Positions 36,270 to 50,559 are shown, numbered from the stretch's first letter. The stretch: 64,000 bases of DNA from Campylorhamphus procurvoides (GCA_013396655.1 WBMV01007376.1:2007759-2071758); one strand, 5' to 3'. Notes: a model not told the origin generated them from the letters alone. Numbers and translations: made by a program.

Positions 36270-36780
36270 AATTGCAGTGCAAAAGGTCAGCGAAAGAACG
36301 CCTAAGCCATCAGTCACTGCGAGGCGCGACCAGGCCGGGTCTGTGCCCGGCAAGCACGCAGCCCGCGCGCTTCTTCCTTCCCTTCTGGCTTTCCAGAAGT
36401 GCGTGTGTCTGGAGTAAACAGACTTGGTTTAACACAAATATTTACATCCCCACAGAACCTGAGGCCCGCCAGGAGAAGGAGCCAGACAGCGAAGGCCAGC
36501 GAGCTTTCCGCGGCACGCTGCAAACCCGACTGGTTGCTGCCCCCGGAGCCGCCCGGCGGAGCCTCCCGGCCCTCGCTTCCCCGCCGCGCTCAGCACCGCG
36601 CTCAGCACCGCGGACAGCGCCGGGCGGCCCCGCGGCCCCTCTGGGTGGCGCTGTGTCTCAAGGCCAGGCGCTCCGGGCCGCGGGCTGCGCATCCCGGCCC
36701 CGCCGGCGACAAGGGCACCGCACCAAACCCCGGCCGGCCCTCCCCGCTCATATACAGCGTGGCTGTGCAGCGCGCACGGA
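36270..36780. other. CpG-island-like block containing the RE1 site
   Basis: GC-rich block that holds the RE1 element at 36601-36621. Open frames on both strands are compositional. It marks the upstream edge of the GC-rich GAD1 5' region; sequence turns AT-rich beyond about 37.1 kb. Confidence 0.5.
36601..36621 (+). promoter_or_regulatory. RE1/NRSE element (REST binding site)
   Basis: CTCAGCACCGCGGACAGCGC followed by C matches the RE1 consensus (TTCAGCACC-nn-GGACAGCGCC) at all core positions, with the canonical spacing between half sites. REST represses neuronal genes in non-neuronal cells, and GAD1 is an established type of target. It lies about 1.75 kb upstream of the TATA box. The left half is duplicated directly upstream (36588-36599). 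Confidence 0.8.
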
Positions 36781-39700
36781 AGATTGCAAAGGGCCCCTTT
36801 GAAAATCCGACCCAACTCCGAACCACTCCGGCGCTGGAGGCTTCATTCAGAACTCGCCACGCCAGCTGAAACCTTTGAAACATCCTTGCCAGATGCATAC
36901 GCCCAGGCGAGGCCGCTCAGAGAAGTACGGGTTTCACCGAGAGAATTCAGAGCCTTCCCTTCCAGCTGCTGCTTGAGATTTCTGCTCAACCACTCTGCTA
37001 TTTTTTCTTTTCCCGCGACAGCCCCTTCCCTGAGGCTACTGCTCAAGTGCACTCTAGGCACAGGTTACAGAGAATCTCTTCGAGGAGACCACAGAAGACT
37101 TGGCTTCTGCTTTGAACCCAGATGTTTACTGAGGATGTGAAACACCCAGGAAAAACCACTGAAGCACAGCAACAGTCAGGCAGTAGGATGCAGATCTAGA
37201 ATTCCCTTAGCTGAAGCTTGTAAGCAGCACATCACTCAGAACTCACTTAAAAAGCCAGACTATGGGGTATTTCTTGAGTTCACCTCCATCCACAAACTGG
37301 GCATGCTGAAATATGAATTTTGAATACACTGGGTGGACACAGGAATGAAAGTGATGCAATAAATATCTTTAGCAACAAAGACCAGTCAAGGATTATACGG
37401 TGTTTCTACCTGTGGACATATAAACAATAACTGTCAAGCAGAAGAAAATTGTTTATTATTTGTATTGTAGCCTGTTGGTTTGAAAGTCATTGTGTTTGGA
37501 GCTGCATACAATATTTTAAGAGACATGAGCGCCTCCTGCCTACACTGTAAGGAGTTCACAATGTAACTACATACCAATGGAAAAGCAAATTGAGAAAGCT
37601 ACATTGTGCTACAACCTTTCTTGTTTCTTCATATTCTGAACTGTTATTTATGCATTTACCTCCAGACAGGGCAGTAAATTTGCCTTCTGGTAACTATCAT
37701 GATTGTGGCGTTTCCCTCCAGAAATGTTCTCTCTCTGTTGCCTTTTAATTGCCATTTTGTGTGGATTGTGAATATTTTAGCAGGCTGAGCTCTTTCCTTA
37801 AAAGTGTATACAATAGCACATACACTGAGCACCTTTGTTGTTCCTGAACTTGTGTACTTTTGTCTTTGCAGTCTGTGATTTTTTTTTTCTAGTAACAGAG
37901 TTATAATAACTTGTAACACGACACAGAATTACAAAATATGCTTATTGCATCAGGTATGTTTCCTTTCCTACCATTTCTAATATACAACTTTGCCTCATTT
38001 ACTTGAATCTTTGATAGAATGGAATAATTTAAATGACAAATTTTCTTAACTCTGGACAATGAAAAATTGGAAAACTGTTCAAAACTGTTTCAGAACAGTT
38101 TCTGGCTATCATTTTTAGTGCTTTAAAATACAATATAAATTACTGTATACCCATAAGGAAAAAATTAACATGCCAGGAAAAAAAAACAAATTAGTGTTTT
38201 AATTATTTGCCTCTGTCCAGAAAATTCTACAAATGGAAATTTGGTGAAGACTACAGATTTATAGTCCTATTCTACATGTAACTTCTGCTGTTTTCTGTTA
38301 CTTGACAAAAATTTATTGAAGATGAACAATATGTTTGCTTTGGGCTTTGTGATCAGTCAGTAACTGATGTACCCAACTGTCCCATATTTAAGGATCATGT
38401 ATATCACTCGAATTTCAAAGACAACTCAAGATGAACTGCCAGCCAGAACACTCAGCACTGCTGTGATGAAGGGCATTTGGAAAAGTCTAATCTGAAGCAC
38501 ATTGTTTTACACACTTTGTGGCTTCTTTTTTCAGGATGTCCCCTTCCTGATCCATGCTGGCACGTCTTGCTGTCCATTTTGATCTCCTTCATTAGGAAAT
38601 CATCCCAAAGAACAACCCACACCCTGAAACAATAGCTACAGCAAATCCCAACTCTCAATACCCCCTAGCAAACATGGAAAGAAGCAAAGAATCCCCTTAG
38701 TTCCAAACTGTAACAAAATAAAGCCTTATTTATCTAGATGGATCAAACAAAACTACTTAAGTTGGAGCACTGTGACTGTAGCATGAAAAAGTAACAAAAG
38801 TGATAGTACATTCAGTAAGTCCATTCTCTACCAGTTCTGGGACATTGTAACTTCTACCTTGTGTTTGAAAGAAAATGTATTTCCAACTTTCCCCAGTAAC
38901 CCTGTAAGGCCAAGACAGATAATGCCTGGATATACCTGGATATATTTCTCCTTGTGACATATTATTATGTATTGTTATGTGTCTCACTGAATTATATCCT
39001 TTTATCCCATAGGAGGGCATCACTTTACAACAAGAACATTCAGCAGTTTCAGTAACACTGCTGCAGAAGATCATGCAGTTTGGCTCTCCAATCTCAGAAC
39101 AAAAATGGAGAGTTGGATTTTTTTAATAGAGGATTTGTTTAAATTAAATAATTATTTCATAAATTATTTCATGAACAATCCTCAGGAAACAAGAAGCATA
39201 AGCTTTTCTGCTACTTTTAAAAAGTATTTCTCACATTGTAACTCAAATTCAGGTACAGACTTTCAAAGTCTAAAAATTTTTGGAATCGCTACAGTTGTGA
39301 TCTTATCTAGGCTTTTTGTCTTTTTTTTTTTTGTTATTTTGGGGGGTTTCTGGTTGTTGTTGGTGGTAGTTTTGTCTGTTTTTGTTTGAGGGGTTTTTTC
39401 CCTTCTTCTGTCGTGAATAAAGTCAGGTTTTGCCTTGACAAGTTTGTTAGTTCACCTTGAACAGTCTTCAGTACTAGTGAAATGTTAGGCTTTCTGCAGC
39501 ACCATGCTCAAAACCTTCACTCTTCTGGTTTGGTTTTTAGCTACAGTACTACAGAAATTTAAATAGAAAACCTTTCCAAAAAGGAATGAAATAAAATGAA
39601 TGAAAATTCATGAAAATAATTAAATTAAATGAATTTCACTTGAATGAAATAAAAGTGGTTTAAGCAAAAACCAAACCGACGAACAAAACCTAGATTCTTT

Positions 39701-41346
39701 TAACAAGGTGCTAAAAAAGCACAGAAACTTAAACAGGATGGTATGAACAGCTACAAAGCTCAGCCACTCTGAAAAGTTAAGATATGAGTTTGTCCACAAG
39801 AGAAAGCAGATGAGCAGGTAAGAAAAAATTCCTTCTCTCTGTTAGATTGTTCATATTCCCTAATCTGAGTGGATTTCTTTAGCACGTTGACAATAAACAG
39901 CTTCCTATTTTGAGGTAATAGAGGAGCGTATGAGCTTTAAGCAAAGCCATTAGCTGTTACACATACCTCCCTTTTCAGTGTGAGTATGGAAGATTATGAG
40001 AGCATTGAGAGGCATTTTTAAGGAAAAAAGAACACTTCTCCCAGATCAAGAGATAGGTGATTCAAACTGAAGACATCTCCCAAGCGGAAAAAATGAGATT
40101 AGAGTTATGTTACAGACACATATTCCAATCTATTTATGTAATAAATTTCTGTCCTCTACTTTGTCCCTTCAAAAATTCCCTGCAAGAACACATTTACTTA
40201 ATGCCCTTGACTCATCTTGCTGGCACCTTAAGCAGACCACCACAGCAAAAAGCAGAGCTGCTGTCATCTGGGGCAGCATTAGCAACTCAACACTAGGACA
40301 AGAGACAGAACTTAGCCATGCTATGTTTAACAGTTCAGCCTCAACAAAGTTTTTAAAGTTAGTACACGCAAGATAAAGAACAGCACTGCTCTGTACAATG
40401 AATCAAGCATAATCTCTCTCCTCAATCTTCAGGGATATTTATTGTTTGCAAGAGGTTAGAGGAACTGTCTGGGAGGGGATCCAAGATAATAAAATGGATG
40501 GTGTCCTGGTTTCCAACAGCTCTGTTCTCTCCAGGACAGGTAACAAGGCTACTTGCACTCCTCTCCAGCTACAATACGAGAACACCAACTTGGGACTTGA
40601 CTCTTCATCATTCTTCTACCAGTTATCTTTTTTCTTCAGAGATTAACAATCTCTTTAAACAGATGTCTAAACTTCACTGAAAGTAACATGAGCTAGCAAA
40701 AATGCTGAAAAGATTTGATGTGTATCCACACTCAAACTATTCATGCCATACAGCAAAGCTTAGATGTAGTTCTGTTGGCCTCTTCCTTTGTGGAAGATTC
40801 TGCACAAGGGTCTTAGGCATTGGAAGGGTGGAAAACCAAACAAGACATAGTTTTTCCAGGATGTTAAAGAGTCCAGAATTTCCCACTCCAGTATCTGAAA
40901 TGTTAAACTGGGAATCTGGTTTATGTATTGGTGTAAATTAGCCCAGAATGTTGTCGGATATTAAGATGGCCATTGCTTGCTAGAGGCAGGCTATATGAAA
41001 TGCTGCAACAGACTGCAGTCTGCAAAACTAGTATGACAGCATTCTCATTATTGGCTTCTCACAGGCTAAGAAAACCCACTGTATGGATTTGTAAGTGAAT
41101 AGGTCCCTCCTTAAGACACATACAGAATGGAAACTAAGTGGGTGAAGGATAACTGCTAAGAGTTTTAGGAAATTGTTGTTCAAGTAAAGGCATTACAGAT
41201 TGATCTGCTACTTTAAAATGTTTGGTTTTTGTTTGTTTCTTTTTTAACAACAGTCAGTTTAAAATGCTTATTTTAAACAAAACAAAAAAAAACCACCCCA
41301 AAACATGAAAGCTGTAGTCCTTTCAGAAACTATTTGAACCCAGCAA

Positions 41347-41494
41347 TTATCCTTCTCTTTCAGTTTGCATTAATTCTCTGCAGAAGAACAAGAATACACT
41401 GGTAAAGACAAGGACTCCAGGAATTAGCTTAGATGCCACTGATATATAGAGACATTGTACCAAGATGAAGAATTTGAGAACTGCAAAGGAACCC
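41347..41494 (-). other. Candidate terminal exon with hydrophobic segment
   Basis: After a CCTGTATTGCAG acceptor the minus strand stays open for 48 codons to TAA. Most of it is hydrophobic (segments FFILVQCLYISV and GVLVFTSVFLFF), as in one or two membrane helices. The frame follows on from the upstream candidate segment at 42276-42313. T-rich DNA yields such frames by chance, and I recognise no family, so this is weak. Confidence 0.15.
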
Positions 41495-42275
41495 CTGCAA
41501 TACAGGAAGGTCTCTTCAAGTAAAGTAATTTGCCTCAAAACCTGTGACTTCGTGTTCTCTATGCTGCTGGGGTTAAACAAAGAAATGGGTACTGCAAAGC
41601 TAAACCCTGTTAAGAGTAACAGGTATTTGATATGCCTTTTCTCTGTCATATTTATTCAAACAGATCCACACCAGGAATTACTGAAAGGAAAATAACACAA
41701 CACAGAGACACCACTGCAGCTGAAAGGAGTAAGAAACCCATGGAAATTCTTGTATATAGGCACATCTATCTAAGCATTAACCTATTATTTCTCCAAAACT
41801 TATAAACTTTATTAGGTAACATTTAGACACATCATTGGTAAACAGATTTTTCTTACACTAAGGTAAAAGGAAGATACACTCTTAAAATAATGGCATGAAA
41901 TAGTCACTATATAGTTTTAATACCAGGCCTTAGAATTTCTGTAGCGAGAAGCAATACTAAACTTTATTGTACTCATGTGTTTAATAAAATGTTTATTGTA
42001 TCTTTCCTTCTGCCTACTCCAGAACAACATGTTAGCTATGTTTGGTTTTCATTAGTTGACTTTACTGAATGTGATTACATGCAGTCCAATTCTCTATCCT
42101 CATATAACTGCAGATTTGTACAGTAAAATTCTTATTATTTGAAAAAAAACCCCAAAACAGTAAATGCAGTAAGAGTTGGGTACAAGCCTTACCTGCAGTA
42201 GCATGGCTTAATCAAAGTATTTTCTCATCACTTTAAAACAAAAGAGTTGCACTATCTGTCAAGTTAGATCCATAC

Positions 42276-42313
42276 CTTTTTACAGGAATGCAAGCCGATG
42301 TATATCCAAACTC
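42276..42313 (-). other. Candidate 38-base exon
   Basis: Lies between acceptor TAAAATATTTTTAG and donor GTATGG on the minus strand and reads EFGYTSACIPVK. Short segments like this arise by chance; it is listed only because it fits a continuous frame with its neighbours at 42379-42435 and 41347-41494. Confidence 0.15.
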
Positions 42314-42378
42314 CTAAAAATATTTTAATTTATTATCTATTTCTTTCAGCATTATAACATGGTTCATTTAGTCCTTAC

Positions 42379-42435
42379 CATGTGGACACCAACTGAATTG
42401 AGGTAATACATATGGCAGACATCCCACATAGATGT
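42379..42435 (-). other. Candidate 57-base exon
   Basis: Between acceptor TTTTTAATGCAG and donor GTAAGG on the minus strand, open in all three frames. The frame that joins its neighbours reads TSMWDVCHMYYLNSVGVHM. No family recognised. Confidence 0.17.
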
Positions 42436-45400
42436 CTGCATTAAAAATGGCAAAGATATTAATACAAAATGTAAACCATCTTGAGTTTATATATCTGATC
42501 TATTCTTGAGATACTCTACTAAATGGTAATTTGACTCTCAAGAGCATATCTGAGTCAGTTTAAAGTTTAATGCCAGTCCAGAAAAATCAGCATATTTATA
42601 AAGAAGGAAGAATGACTCGTAGCTTATGATTTTTCCCTGTCATTATTAAAAGCATGAATATGAATTCACTTAGTTCTTCAGCAATTGTTTTCTCTTAGAA
42701 AAATTTTCAAATTCCAAACCAATCAGTGGGAGGTGAATGATGTGGACACTAAAATGAATATTAGTAATTCAGGAATCACAGCCTCAAAGAAGTTGATAAT
42801 TTTCACTCCTTTCAATTCAAGTGAAAAGAGAGATGTTCTGCTTTTCATTGAAAAGCAACTGGCTTACTTACCTTTATACATGTCTAGAAAATAAACTTTT
42901 GTCCTTTCTACAGCCTGGCTGTGCCCAGAGAAACAGGTGAATATCTGTGGTAAATTTACCCCAGAGTCTCAATCCTATAATCTCTTTATGTAGACCAAAC
43001 TCATCAGGAGTGCAAATTCAAACATTCCCAGCTGAGTATGAATATCTCACACCACAGTGACAGCTACCATCACTGCCGTAAGTTCACGCTCAGTCTGTAA
43101 CTTTTATAAATCTTAACAATAAATTAATATTAAATTATTACAGGTCACAATCTTATCAGTTATGTAGATTTTGTGATCAATTTTACAACTGGCACTTATT
43201 CAACAGTGCTATATGATTTATCTCCAAATCTGGACAAAAGACTGTCATTGAAGTTATAAATTTTAACAAAGGCCTCAGGTAAGTCTTTTTGGTTGAAATA
43301 TTCTTAAGAACTACTTCATTAATGTCAAGGCTATAAAAATCACAAGTTTTAGCAAGAAGTGTTTTTATTTTAAGGCAGAATCTCTGACACTCAAAACTAT
43401 ATCATAATTTTGCAGATCAGGGAGTTTCATACAATCATGCTGGTTTTCTTCCATTCAAGTGGTGCAAAGGAACATAACAAATCTAATACTCCCAAAATAC
43501 TATGTTTTGCTCAACTGATGATCTGTATCACAGTTTTCATGTAACTTGTTGCTCCAGTGGGAAAATACCTTATCAACTACTTCTGCCAGTTCACATTTGT
43601 CATCAAGTTACAAAACAAGGACATATTTGCAGGTATGAGTTTGAAAATATTGCAAGGACTACTAAAATTCTAAGAACTCATATTAATGTTAGTAAAGACT
43701 ACTGAAATTTATAGGAAAAATTATGATTAAACAGAATACTTCAACAGTACATGTTGAAGATTGTTGGAGAATCAAAATCATCAACTGAAATACTGTACTA
43801 CTTCCACACCAATTTTCCTCAGAATCTTCAGAATTGTTTTCCTTTCTCCATCATTACTATTTGAGCAGCTAGCACTTTTTGTGTTGCTATTGCTCCTTTA
43901 TCGCTTGTTTCATCATTTTCACTCCTCCCACTGATGAGTTTCTGTGCTGCTTCTGCCATAAAAATACACAGAGCTCAACACAGCTCTAAAATCAGCACAG
44001 CTGGTCACCAGAAAAGTCACTTGTTTATGGGAGAAAGATAAATTAAGCCACTGGAACTTCTTTGTTGTTCCTGTTTCCTGTAGCTACACAGTGGCTAGAG
44101 AATGGAATATTCTCCCTCCCTCCCCACTGCCCCAGGTCTCTTTATATCCTAAATTCATACAGGACTAGGAAGCCTTGATCATAAATAAGCAGTGTAAGCT
44201 AAAGTTAATATGTGAGAGAAGAAAACTTACATCTCAACCAGGTTTGGGAGTATGCAAAGATGGATTAAGCTGATATTTGTAGTTACTTCCTTCTCATATT
44301 ACAGAATTCAAAAGTACTTCCTCAGGTTAACACGTTTCACACTAATACCCATTTCTTAACAAACATGGCTTACATTTTAGCACAGTTTAATTGCCATGAT
44401 CACAGGTAACATCTCAGAGCATCATCAGATGTCATTTTGTGAATATATCTGGGGGACTTTAAAAACTGATTTCCTTTTCTAATTTTTACACATGTTCTGT
44501 GCTGGAACCTTCTTGCCCTAGTAGTTAAAAAAGTTTTCTTGAACATTTCCTTCCACTTCAGTGCAGGTTGAGCCAGATTATTTAAGGTCTTTACTGATGC
44601 TTTGGACTAGGCTAGGTGATACTATATTGGGACAGTTGATGTGACCTCACACTGGTTCTGAGTTTAGAAGACTTTACATTTGTAAAATTTCTGACTTTCT
44701 TCTTCCTCCCTTAATATGAGTACTTGTAATTGAACATGAACAACTAGAGAGTGTTTACCGTGACATTTTACAGACTGAGGCAGACTACTTCAGACATAGA
44801 AAACTGAGAGGTAACAGAAGCATGTTCTCAATTACTGGCTTTTAAAATACAAAGTTAGGTTCTTGCTGATACAATAATTCTCAGTGTTTCTATGTGAAAG
44901 ACAAGAATGCCTTTACAACAAAGACTGTAGTTATGATTCTCAAACTTACTCACCAACACCTTTTTCTCAAGTACTGGAAAAAACTGCTTGGCCTCAGTAT
45001 TTTATGGTTCATAGATCAAAACTGCAAGCTGACAAAATATATTACAAACCTGTGTGTGATGACAAAATAAACAGAAAAAAAACACCTCAGAGATAAGTCT
45101 GCCTCTTATGGTTCATGAAAGTGCAATCATACCAACAAAAAACCTTACACAGATCAGACATGGATATTCATAGTCTGAAGAATATCAGGCTTACTGTTAC
45201 AACCCATGCTCTTGCACAGATCTTCCAAGTAATGACATGAATGGAAAGAAGACAAATTATGTTTAAGAGCAACAAGGTCATAAAGATCTTAAATAAAGCT
45301 GTATTTATGATGTAATGATTATATTGATTAAGAATAACAGACACAAAGTTCAGACACAAGGTTAAACGAGAAAAAACACATAAATAGTAAAACATGAAAC

Positions 45401-46094
45401 CCCTTTAGTATTATGTCACATAGCACTTGTGCCATAAAGTGAGAAAACCAAATCAAATTCAAAAATCTCACACAGAAGAATAATTTTGAGGTGAAAACTG
45501 CCCTAATTAAATTCCTCAAGATTACATTAGTCAATGGCTGTGTAATTGTAACTATTCACCAGACAGTATAAACAAACCTCACTGGTTTTGTTATAGTGAA
45601 GTGACAGTATTCTAGGTTTTGCCATCCTACTTCTCCTTATCCATCTTTCTTCTTTACTGCATTTTCTACAAAAAACAATTACATGAGTTGAAAGGAAGGT
45701 TCCCTTCCCCACCCTAAAAACCAGTGCATGCAGAAGCTTGTGGCCAGCTAATGAACAGGGAGCCAGGAGACATCAGCTGAGGCCACTTGGAGACAACAGC
45801 AACAGAGATCAAAGAACACAATACTAAAGCCAATTACTCAATTAACTGACAGCAATCAGGCAGGCAAGAAACAACTGCAACTCAAACAACCACGTGCCTG
45901 AAGCTTCCAAAGTTGTGCTGCTTGACAAACATAGAAAAATTGATAAGTATGTTTATCATCAGGAGTTGTTGCTGTGAAATCATAGTGAAAACTGACACAA
46001 TGTAGTGTGAGTATTCTGCACTATAATCCAAAATCACATGTTAGCAGAAAAGGCTTCCCTGTAAGATGTTCCAGACAATCTCATTTCTGTCCCG

Positions 46095-46166
46095 GCCTAT
46101 GGCAGGGAACTAGATGATCTTTAAGGTCCCTTCCAACCTTCCAGCTATTCTATTCTATGTTATCAT
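46095..46166 (+). mobile_element. CR1 LINE 3' end fragment, plus orientation
   Basis: TAGATGATCTTTAAGGTCCC followed by TTCCAACC and a terminal run of TATTCTAT-type units is the conserved 3' end of avian CR1 retrotransposons. The copy is heavily 5'-truncated (about 70 bases), as usual for CR1. Confidence 0.85.
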
Positions 46167-47401
46167 TCCACCATTCATACCCCTCTTCTCAAGAATACCA
46201 AATTCTGAGTCTGCATTTGCCATGCATACAAGTTCTGTGCAGACATTCTAGAAATTAGGTCTCAGTACACTTTCCATATTGAAATTGCCTTTACACAGCT
46301 CTTCCCCAGAAGGAGCAGAATCTTGTCATGAAGCAGCATTCTGATGCATGAAATAGCAAGATATCATGACTTAAAGATTAGAAGGATAAAGAAAAGCATA
46401 GTATCTGATGTATATTGGACATGCCCATATGTGTCTCTTAGCCTTATAAGAATTTTAGCTCCAGTGTTTAAGTTTTCAAAGTTGTAAAGATAATGTAAGT
46501 CAGAAACCTGCAGGCATTAATGCCCTTGATATAATTTCTGTTGATGCTGGGACACAGAATCATCCCAGGAGAAACATTTTCACAAATCTTCTAATTGTAA
46601 TGAATTTGCACATTCTATACAAAACAAAACCATGCTAGATTTATTTACCCATATGTACACATATAGTAATAATAAAAATACAAAAACCAATTAAAGGAAC
46701 ATGAAGATGTTGAGTTTCCATAATGTAGCTTACCCAATACTAATAATATTTTTTCTTTGATGGAAATTGCAATGCTGCCAAGTGAACCACAGGTTAAACA
46801 GTTCATCCATGCATTTTCAGTCTTTCAAAATTAATTGGATGACAAATCATTGTATTATTGAGCTCTAATTGCTTAAAAAAAAGCATGTAATAGACAGGCT
46901 GCAAAACTGAAGACATATTATCATGGTACTGCTTGAATTGCCACTTCTGAAAAGCAAATCTAAAACAATTGTTTCACATTTTGGCTCACCTGATGCAGTT
47001 TTGTTACTCAACTCTATTTTTTCTTTGCGTAAAGTTCTATGGTGATATTTAAAAAAGTTGCACTTCAAATATACACTACCAAATTGTCCAATCCCATGTT
47101 TACTTAAATTTTCCTGACTAAATAGTATTTTAAAGCAAATATCATTATAAAAGTTAGCAATTGTTAAATAATTTATCTTTGGCCCTTAAATACATAATTT
47201 TCCTTCCTGTTTATTTGCTCCCAAAATAGAGACAGCAACTTTGAAAGCATTAATTTTCTATCCATGGTATTACTGAATTCCTGAGGCAGTGAAAATTTGG
47301 CTGCATTAATATTCAAAACAATAGAATTTAAAGTATCATTCAATTAATCTATTCCCGTAAAGAAAGCATATATTTGAGTTCTGGACTAAGCTAATGCTTA
47401 C

Positions 47402-47433
47402 CTTCTTGGTCTGTCCTTTTAAAACAACTGTAC
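47402..47433 (-). other. Candidate 32-base microexon
   Basis: Good acceptor (TTTCATTTTCTTCTAG) and donor (AAG/GTAAGC) on the minus strand. In the frame continuing from 50512-50559 it reads GTVVLKGQTKK. No similarity recognised; microexons of this size cannot be trusted without transcripts. Confidence 0.2.
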
Positions 47434-50400
47434 CTAGAAGAAAATGAAAAAAAGCCCAAAACAAACCAAAACTCCAACTGTGTATTTTTCTTCACAGCTG
47501 GCTATCAAAATTTATCCAATCAGACATGCAACATCAAAACAAACAGAACACCCTTCCTTTTTCGTTTAGAAAAATCTTGGGACAGCATATTTTTACTTTG
47601 CTTCAGTTACTGAAGCAATTAATTCATATTGACTTGATGTCTAAGTTAAACAATCAAAAAACACAGCAAACAAACCAAAGGAAACCAATCACGATGTTCA
47701 GTGTTTTTCACAAGTTCTCGAGGTGGTTTTCTTCCTCGGGATCTCCATCTCTATTAGGAGTCATCTCTCCAGCAAAGCACTGACATGGATGCTCTACCCG
47801 ATCACATAAACAACCACAGGGTGTTCTTATGTCCTATTGAGATCACTGAACCTTACATGTGCTTAAATGAATTTCAGTGTGGATTCCTTAGTAAGGAAAC
47901 CACATGAATGCAACAATCATGCTCTTCAGGATTTATGAGGTGATATTATCATTTCCAATGGCCTTGACTTTAACAAACCTTCATCAGCACAGACTGATTT
48001 TGTAGTACTAGCGAATCACCACAACAAAGCAATAGAGAACAAACGTATAGAAATTTTTTAAATGCATCTAATGTCTACCCTTTATCATTAGAGAAACAAA
48101 ACATTAAGCTTCTGTTTTTAATGTCCACATATCTTACTCCAGAGCCATTTCAGAATCTTATTTGGCACATCTAATTAAAATAGTGTTTGAGACTACCACA
48201 GCTATTTTACATCTTGCATACAATAGGTACCTTGGCCCATCCCATGGATAACAAGAGTTAAAAAACTTGTCTGAGAGAGAACAGACAGGATAGAGCCTCT
48301 CCTGACTCACTGAGCTATTGTTGGCATTCAAGGAGAACAAGTGGGAACCAGATAGCTCTAGAAACAGAGAGAAGCTGTAAGCCATGCAGCCACTCTTCCT
48401 CTGCCTAGCAGATCCCAAACCATGTAAATAGGAAGGGTTGTTTGACATTTTATGGCTGCAAAATGCTGAAGTTCTTCAGCACAAGGAGCAACAGCAATAT
48501 CTAGAGTTGTACATCCAGAAAGGAGTGTGAATTCAAAGATGTGTTTCACAAGTACCTAACCTCAAAACACCCTCCAGTGGCTACAAAACTCCACATTTTT
48601 AACTCAGCTGTAGATACAGCATCACCTCCATAAGTATGTAAAATCAAAATTTGAATGTAGAATTTGGAATAAAAAAGCTTAAAATTTGACACATCACAAA
48701 AATTACATCCAGTGCAGTAAGTACCATACTTAACCTGCTTTGCCCTTGAGAATGTGCACTTTTTATTATAATTCTAATTTGGTCCACTGGGTGGATTGCT
48801 CCTCTTTTATCCACTAGGCTTGATCAAATCAGTGCAACAGAAGAACTGCTGGTGCATGAAATGATAGGTCAATGTAACCTTGTCTTAGAGTAATATCCCT
48901 GCAAATCACAGTAAACAAATACAACTATTCATTTTATTTGCTCAAGGTATAGAAATAAATTACAAAACCTAAAAAAGAAACATTCTAACTGCAAATAAAA
49001 TGTATTGCTGCATGCTGCTATATGAAAAACTCATTTAAATACCACCTTAACACACAATATGGGGGAAAGTTTTTACAAAGAAGTGGTGGTTGTAGTGGCA
49101 CTACCCTCTAACATCAGACTTTCCCTGATCAATATCACCGATGGCTTTACACAGTGAAGGCTTTCCAAAACTTTCATCACCGAGATGTGCCTTTCTTTTC
49201 TTGCCTTGTCAGTTATAGATGTCTCTGGAATAAGTTCATCAAAACAACTGGCACAATACATTTAGCATAATTTTTACACATAAATGTTCTCTTGTTTTGC
49301 AATTATTATTTTAAATTTTTAATTAGTTCAACATTACAAAGTTAGCATCACATTGTTAAAGTTTCTATGTACTTGAAAAGAGATTTGTCTATGATTCGTG
49401 ATCATATAAAAATACTTTGTAAGAGAAATATAAAGGTAGTAAAAATCAAACTACTGCCCCAGTAGTCACAGGCTAAGACATTATCATACAGAACATATTG
49501 AAAACATTAATGTGTGATTTTATTCTTAACAACATTAGATGTTCTATACAAACCTCTGCTGTGTGTTGCTATTGATACAATACCTTTGCTTGAAACTTTT
49601 AGAATAAGCTACATATATGTTTGTGTGAGCATATATGCACATTTTAGAGACTATGGCCGGTAAATACAACTCACAGGAGCTTACAAGTCTGGTGTGGGTA
49701 ATTCTGAGAGTATATGCTCATAATGGGTTTGTGTGGCAACAGTCAAGTGCAATTTAAGAAAAAATTAAAAGATATTTTTAAACAGTCTTCAATTTTGAAT
49801 GGTTTGTTGTATGTGACAACTGCATAGAGAATAAATTACAGTACTACTGAGTATCTATTGTGAGCTGAACTTCTGAGGTGGGTGGAGTCTTTTTTCTTTC
49901 CTAAAGTATCCTTAGGGAAAAAGTTCAGTTTAAAAAAAACAAACCACAGAGAAACTATTTTAAACTTCAGGGATCAGTGAACAGAAAAAAAGATACATGA
50001 TTACTTCATGTGAGACAACAAATGTTTAAAATGCATGGGTTTACAAAAAAAATAATGCAAAGTAATTTTAAATCTGAAATATAGTATTCACAGTTATGCA
50101 TTTAACATGGGAGAGAGGTGTTGGAATGAAGTCTTGAAAAGATTTCACTTTTTATTTGGGACATATGAGGGAACACATGTTATCATGATAGATATCTCAA
50201 GTAGGGTACTCTTATCAGAGCAATTTTTCAGTGAATATCTCAACTACACAATCTACGCTATAAACCCGTAGACTACACTACAATGTCGTTACTAGTTTTA
50301 AGCAGGGTCTGCCTGGCCACACAAAAGACAAGATACAAATAATATTTCTTTAAAAGTTGCTAAAAATTTTCAAAATAAATTATATATTAAAATATGCTCA

Positions 50401-50511
50401 TTAGGCTCTCATAGCTTAATACCAAACACACTTTCCAATGTTTTGGTAATAGACTGGGAAATTAGAAACTCTTACTTAAAAATACCTCACATTATCTGTA
50501 GTGATAGATAC

Positions 50512-50559
50512 CTTGTAAGAAAATACCACTGGACTGATCACTTCTGGTGTTCCAAAGCC
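50512..50559 (-). other. Candidate 48-base exon
   Basis: Acceptor TTTTGTTTTTCAG and donor AAG/GTATCT on the minus strand. Two frames are open: GFGTPEVISPVVFSYK, and GLWNTRSDQSSGIFLQ which continues from the candidate exon at 58516-58603. No family recognised. Confidence 0.22.

Larger units (their letters stand above)
37100..46090. other. AT-rich intergenic DNA upstream of GAD1
   Basis: No recognisable gene. Open frames are short. A G/T-rich low-complexity tract occurs at about 39318-39402. Three exon-like minus-strand segments with splice signals (41347-41494, 42276-42313, 42379-42435) are listed separately. A T-rich/C-rich stretch lies near 44110-44140. Confidence 0.5.

Noticed and set aside
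34948..36898. Open frames of 98-181 codons upstream of GAD1
   Set aside because: Low-complexity Ala/Pro/Gly/Arg composition, overlapping frames on both strands, no homology visible. They reflect the CpG island.
41347..41649. 100-codon minus-strand open frame considered as a sideroflexin-like or other membrane protein
   Set aside because: The hydrophobic stretches do not align with sideroflexin motifs; only the 3' part is kept as a weak terminal-exon candidate.
49073..49261. 62-codon minus-strand open frame with non-repetitive composition
   Set aside because: No domain, no convincing flanking splice sites.
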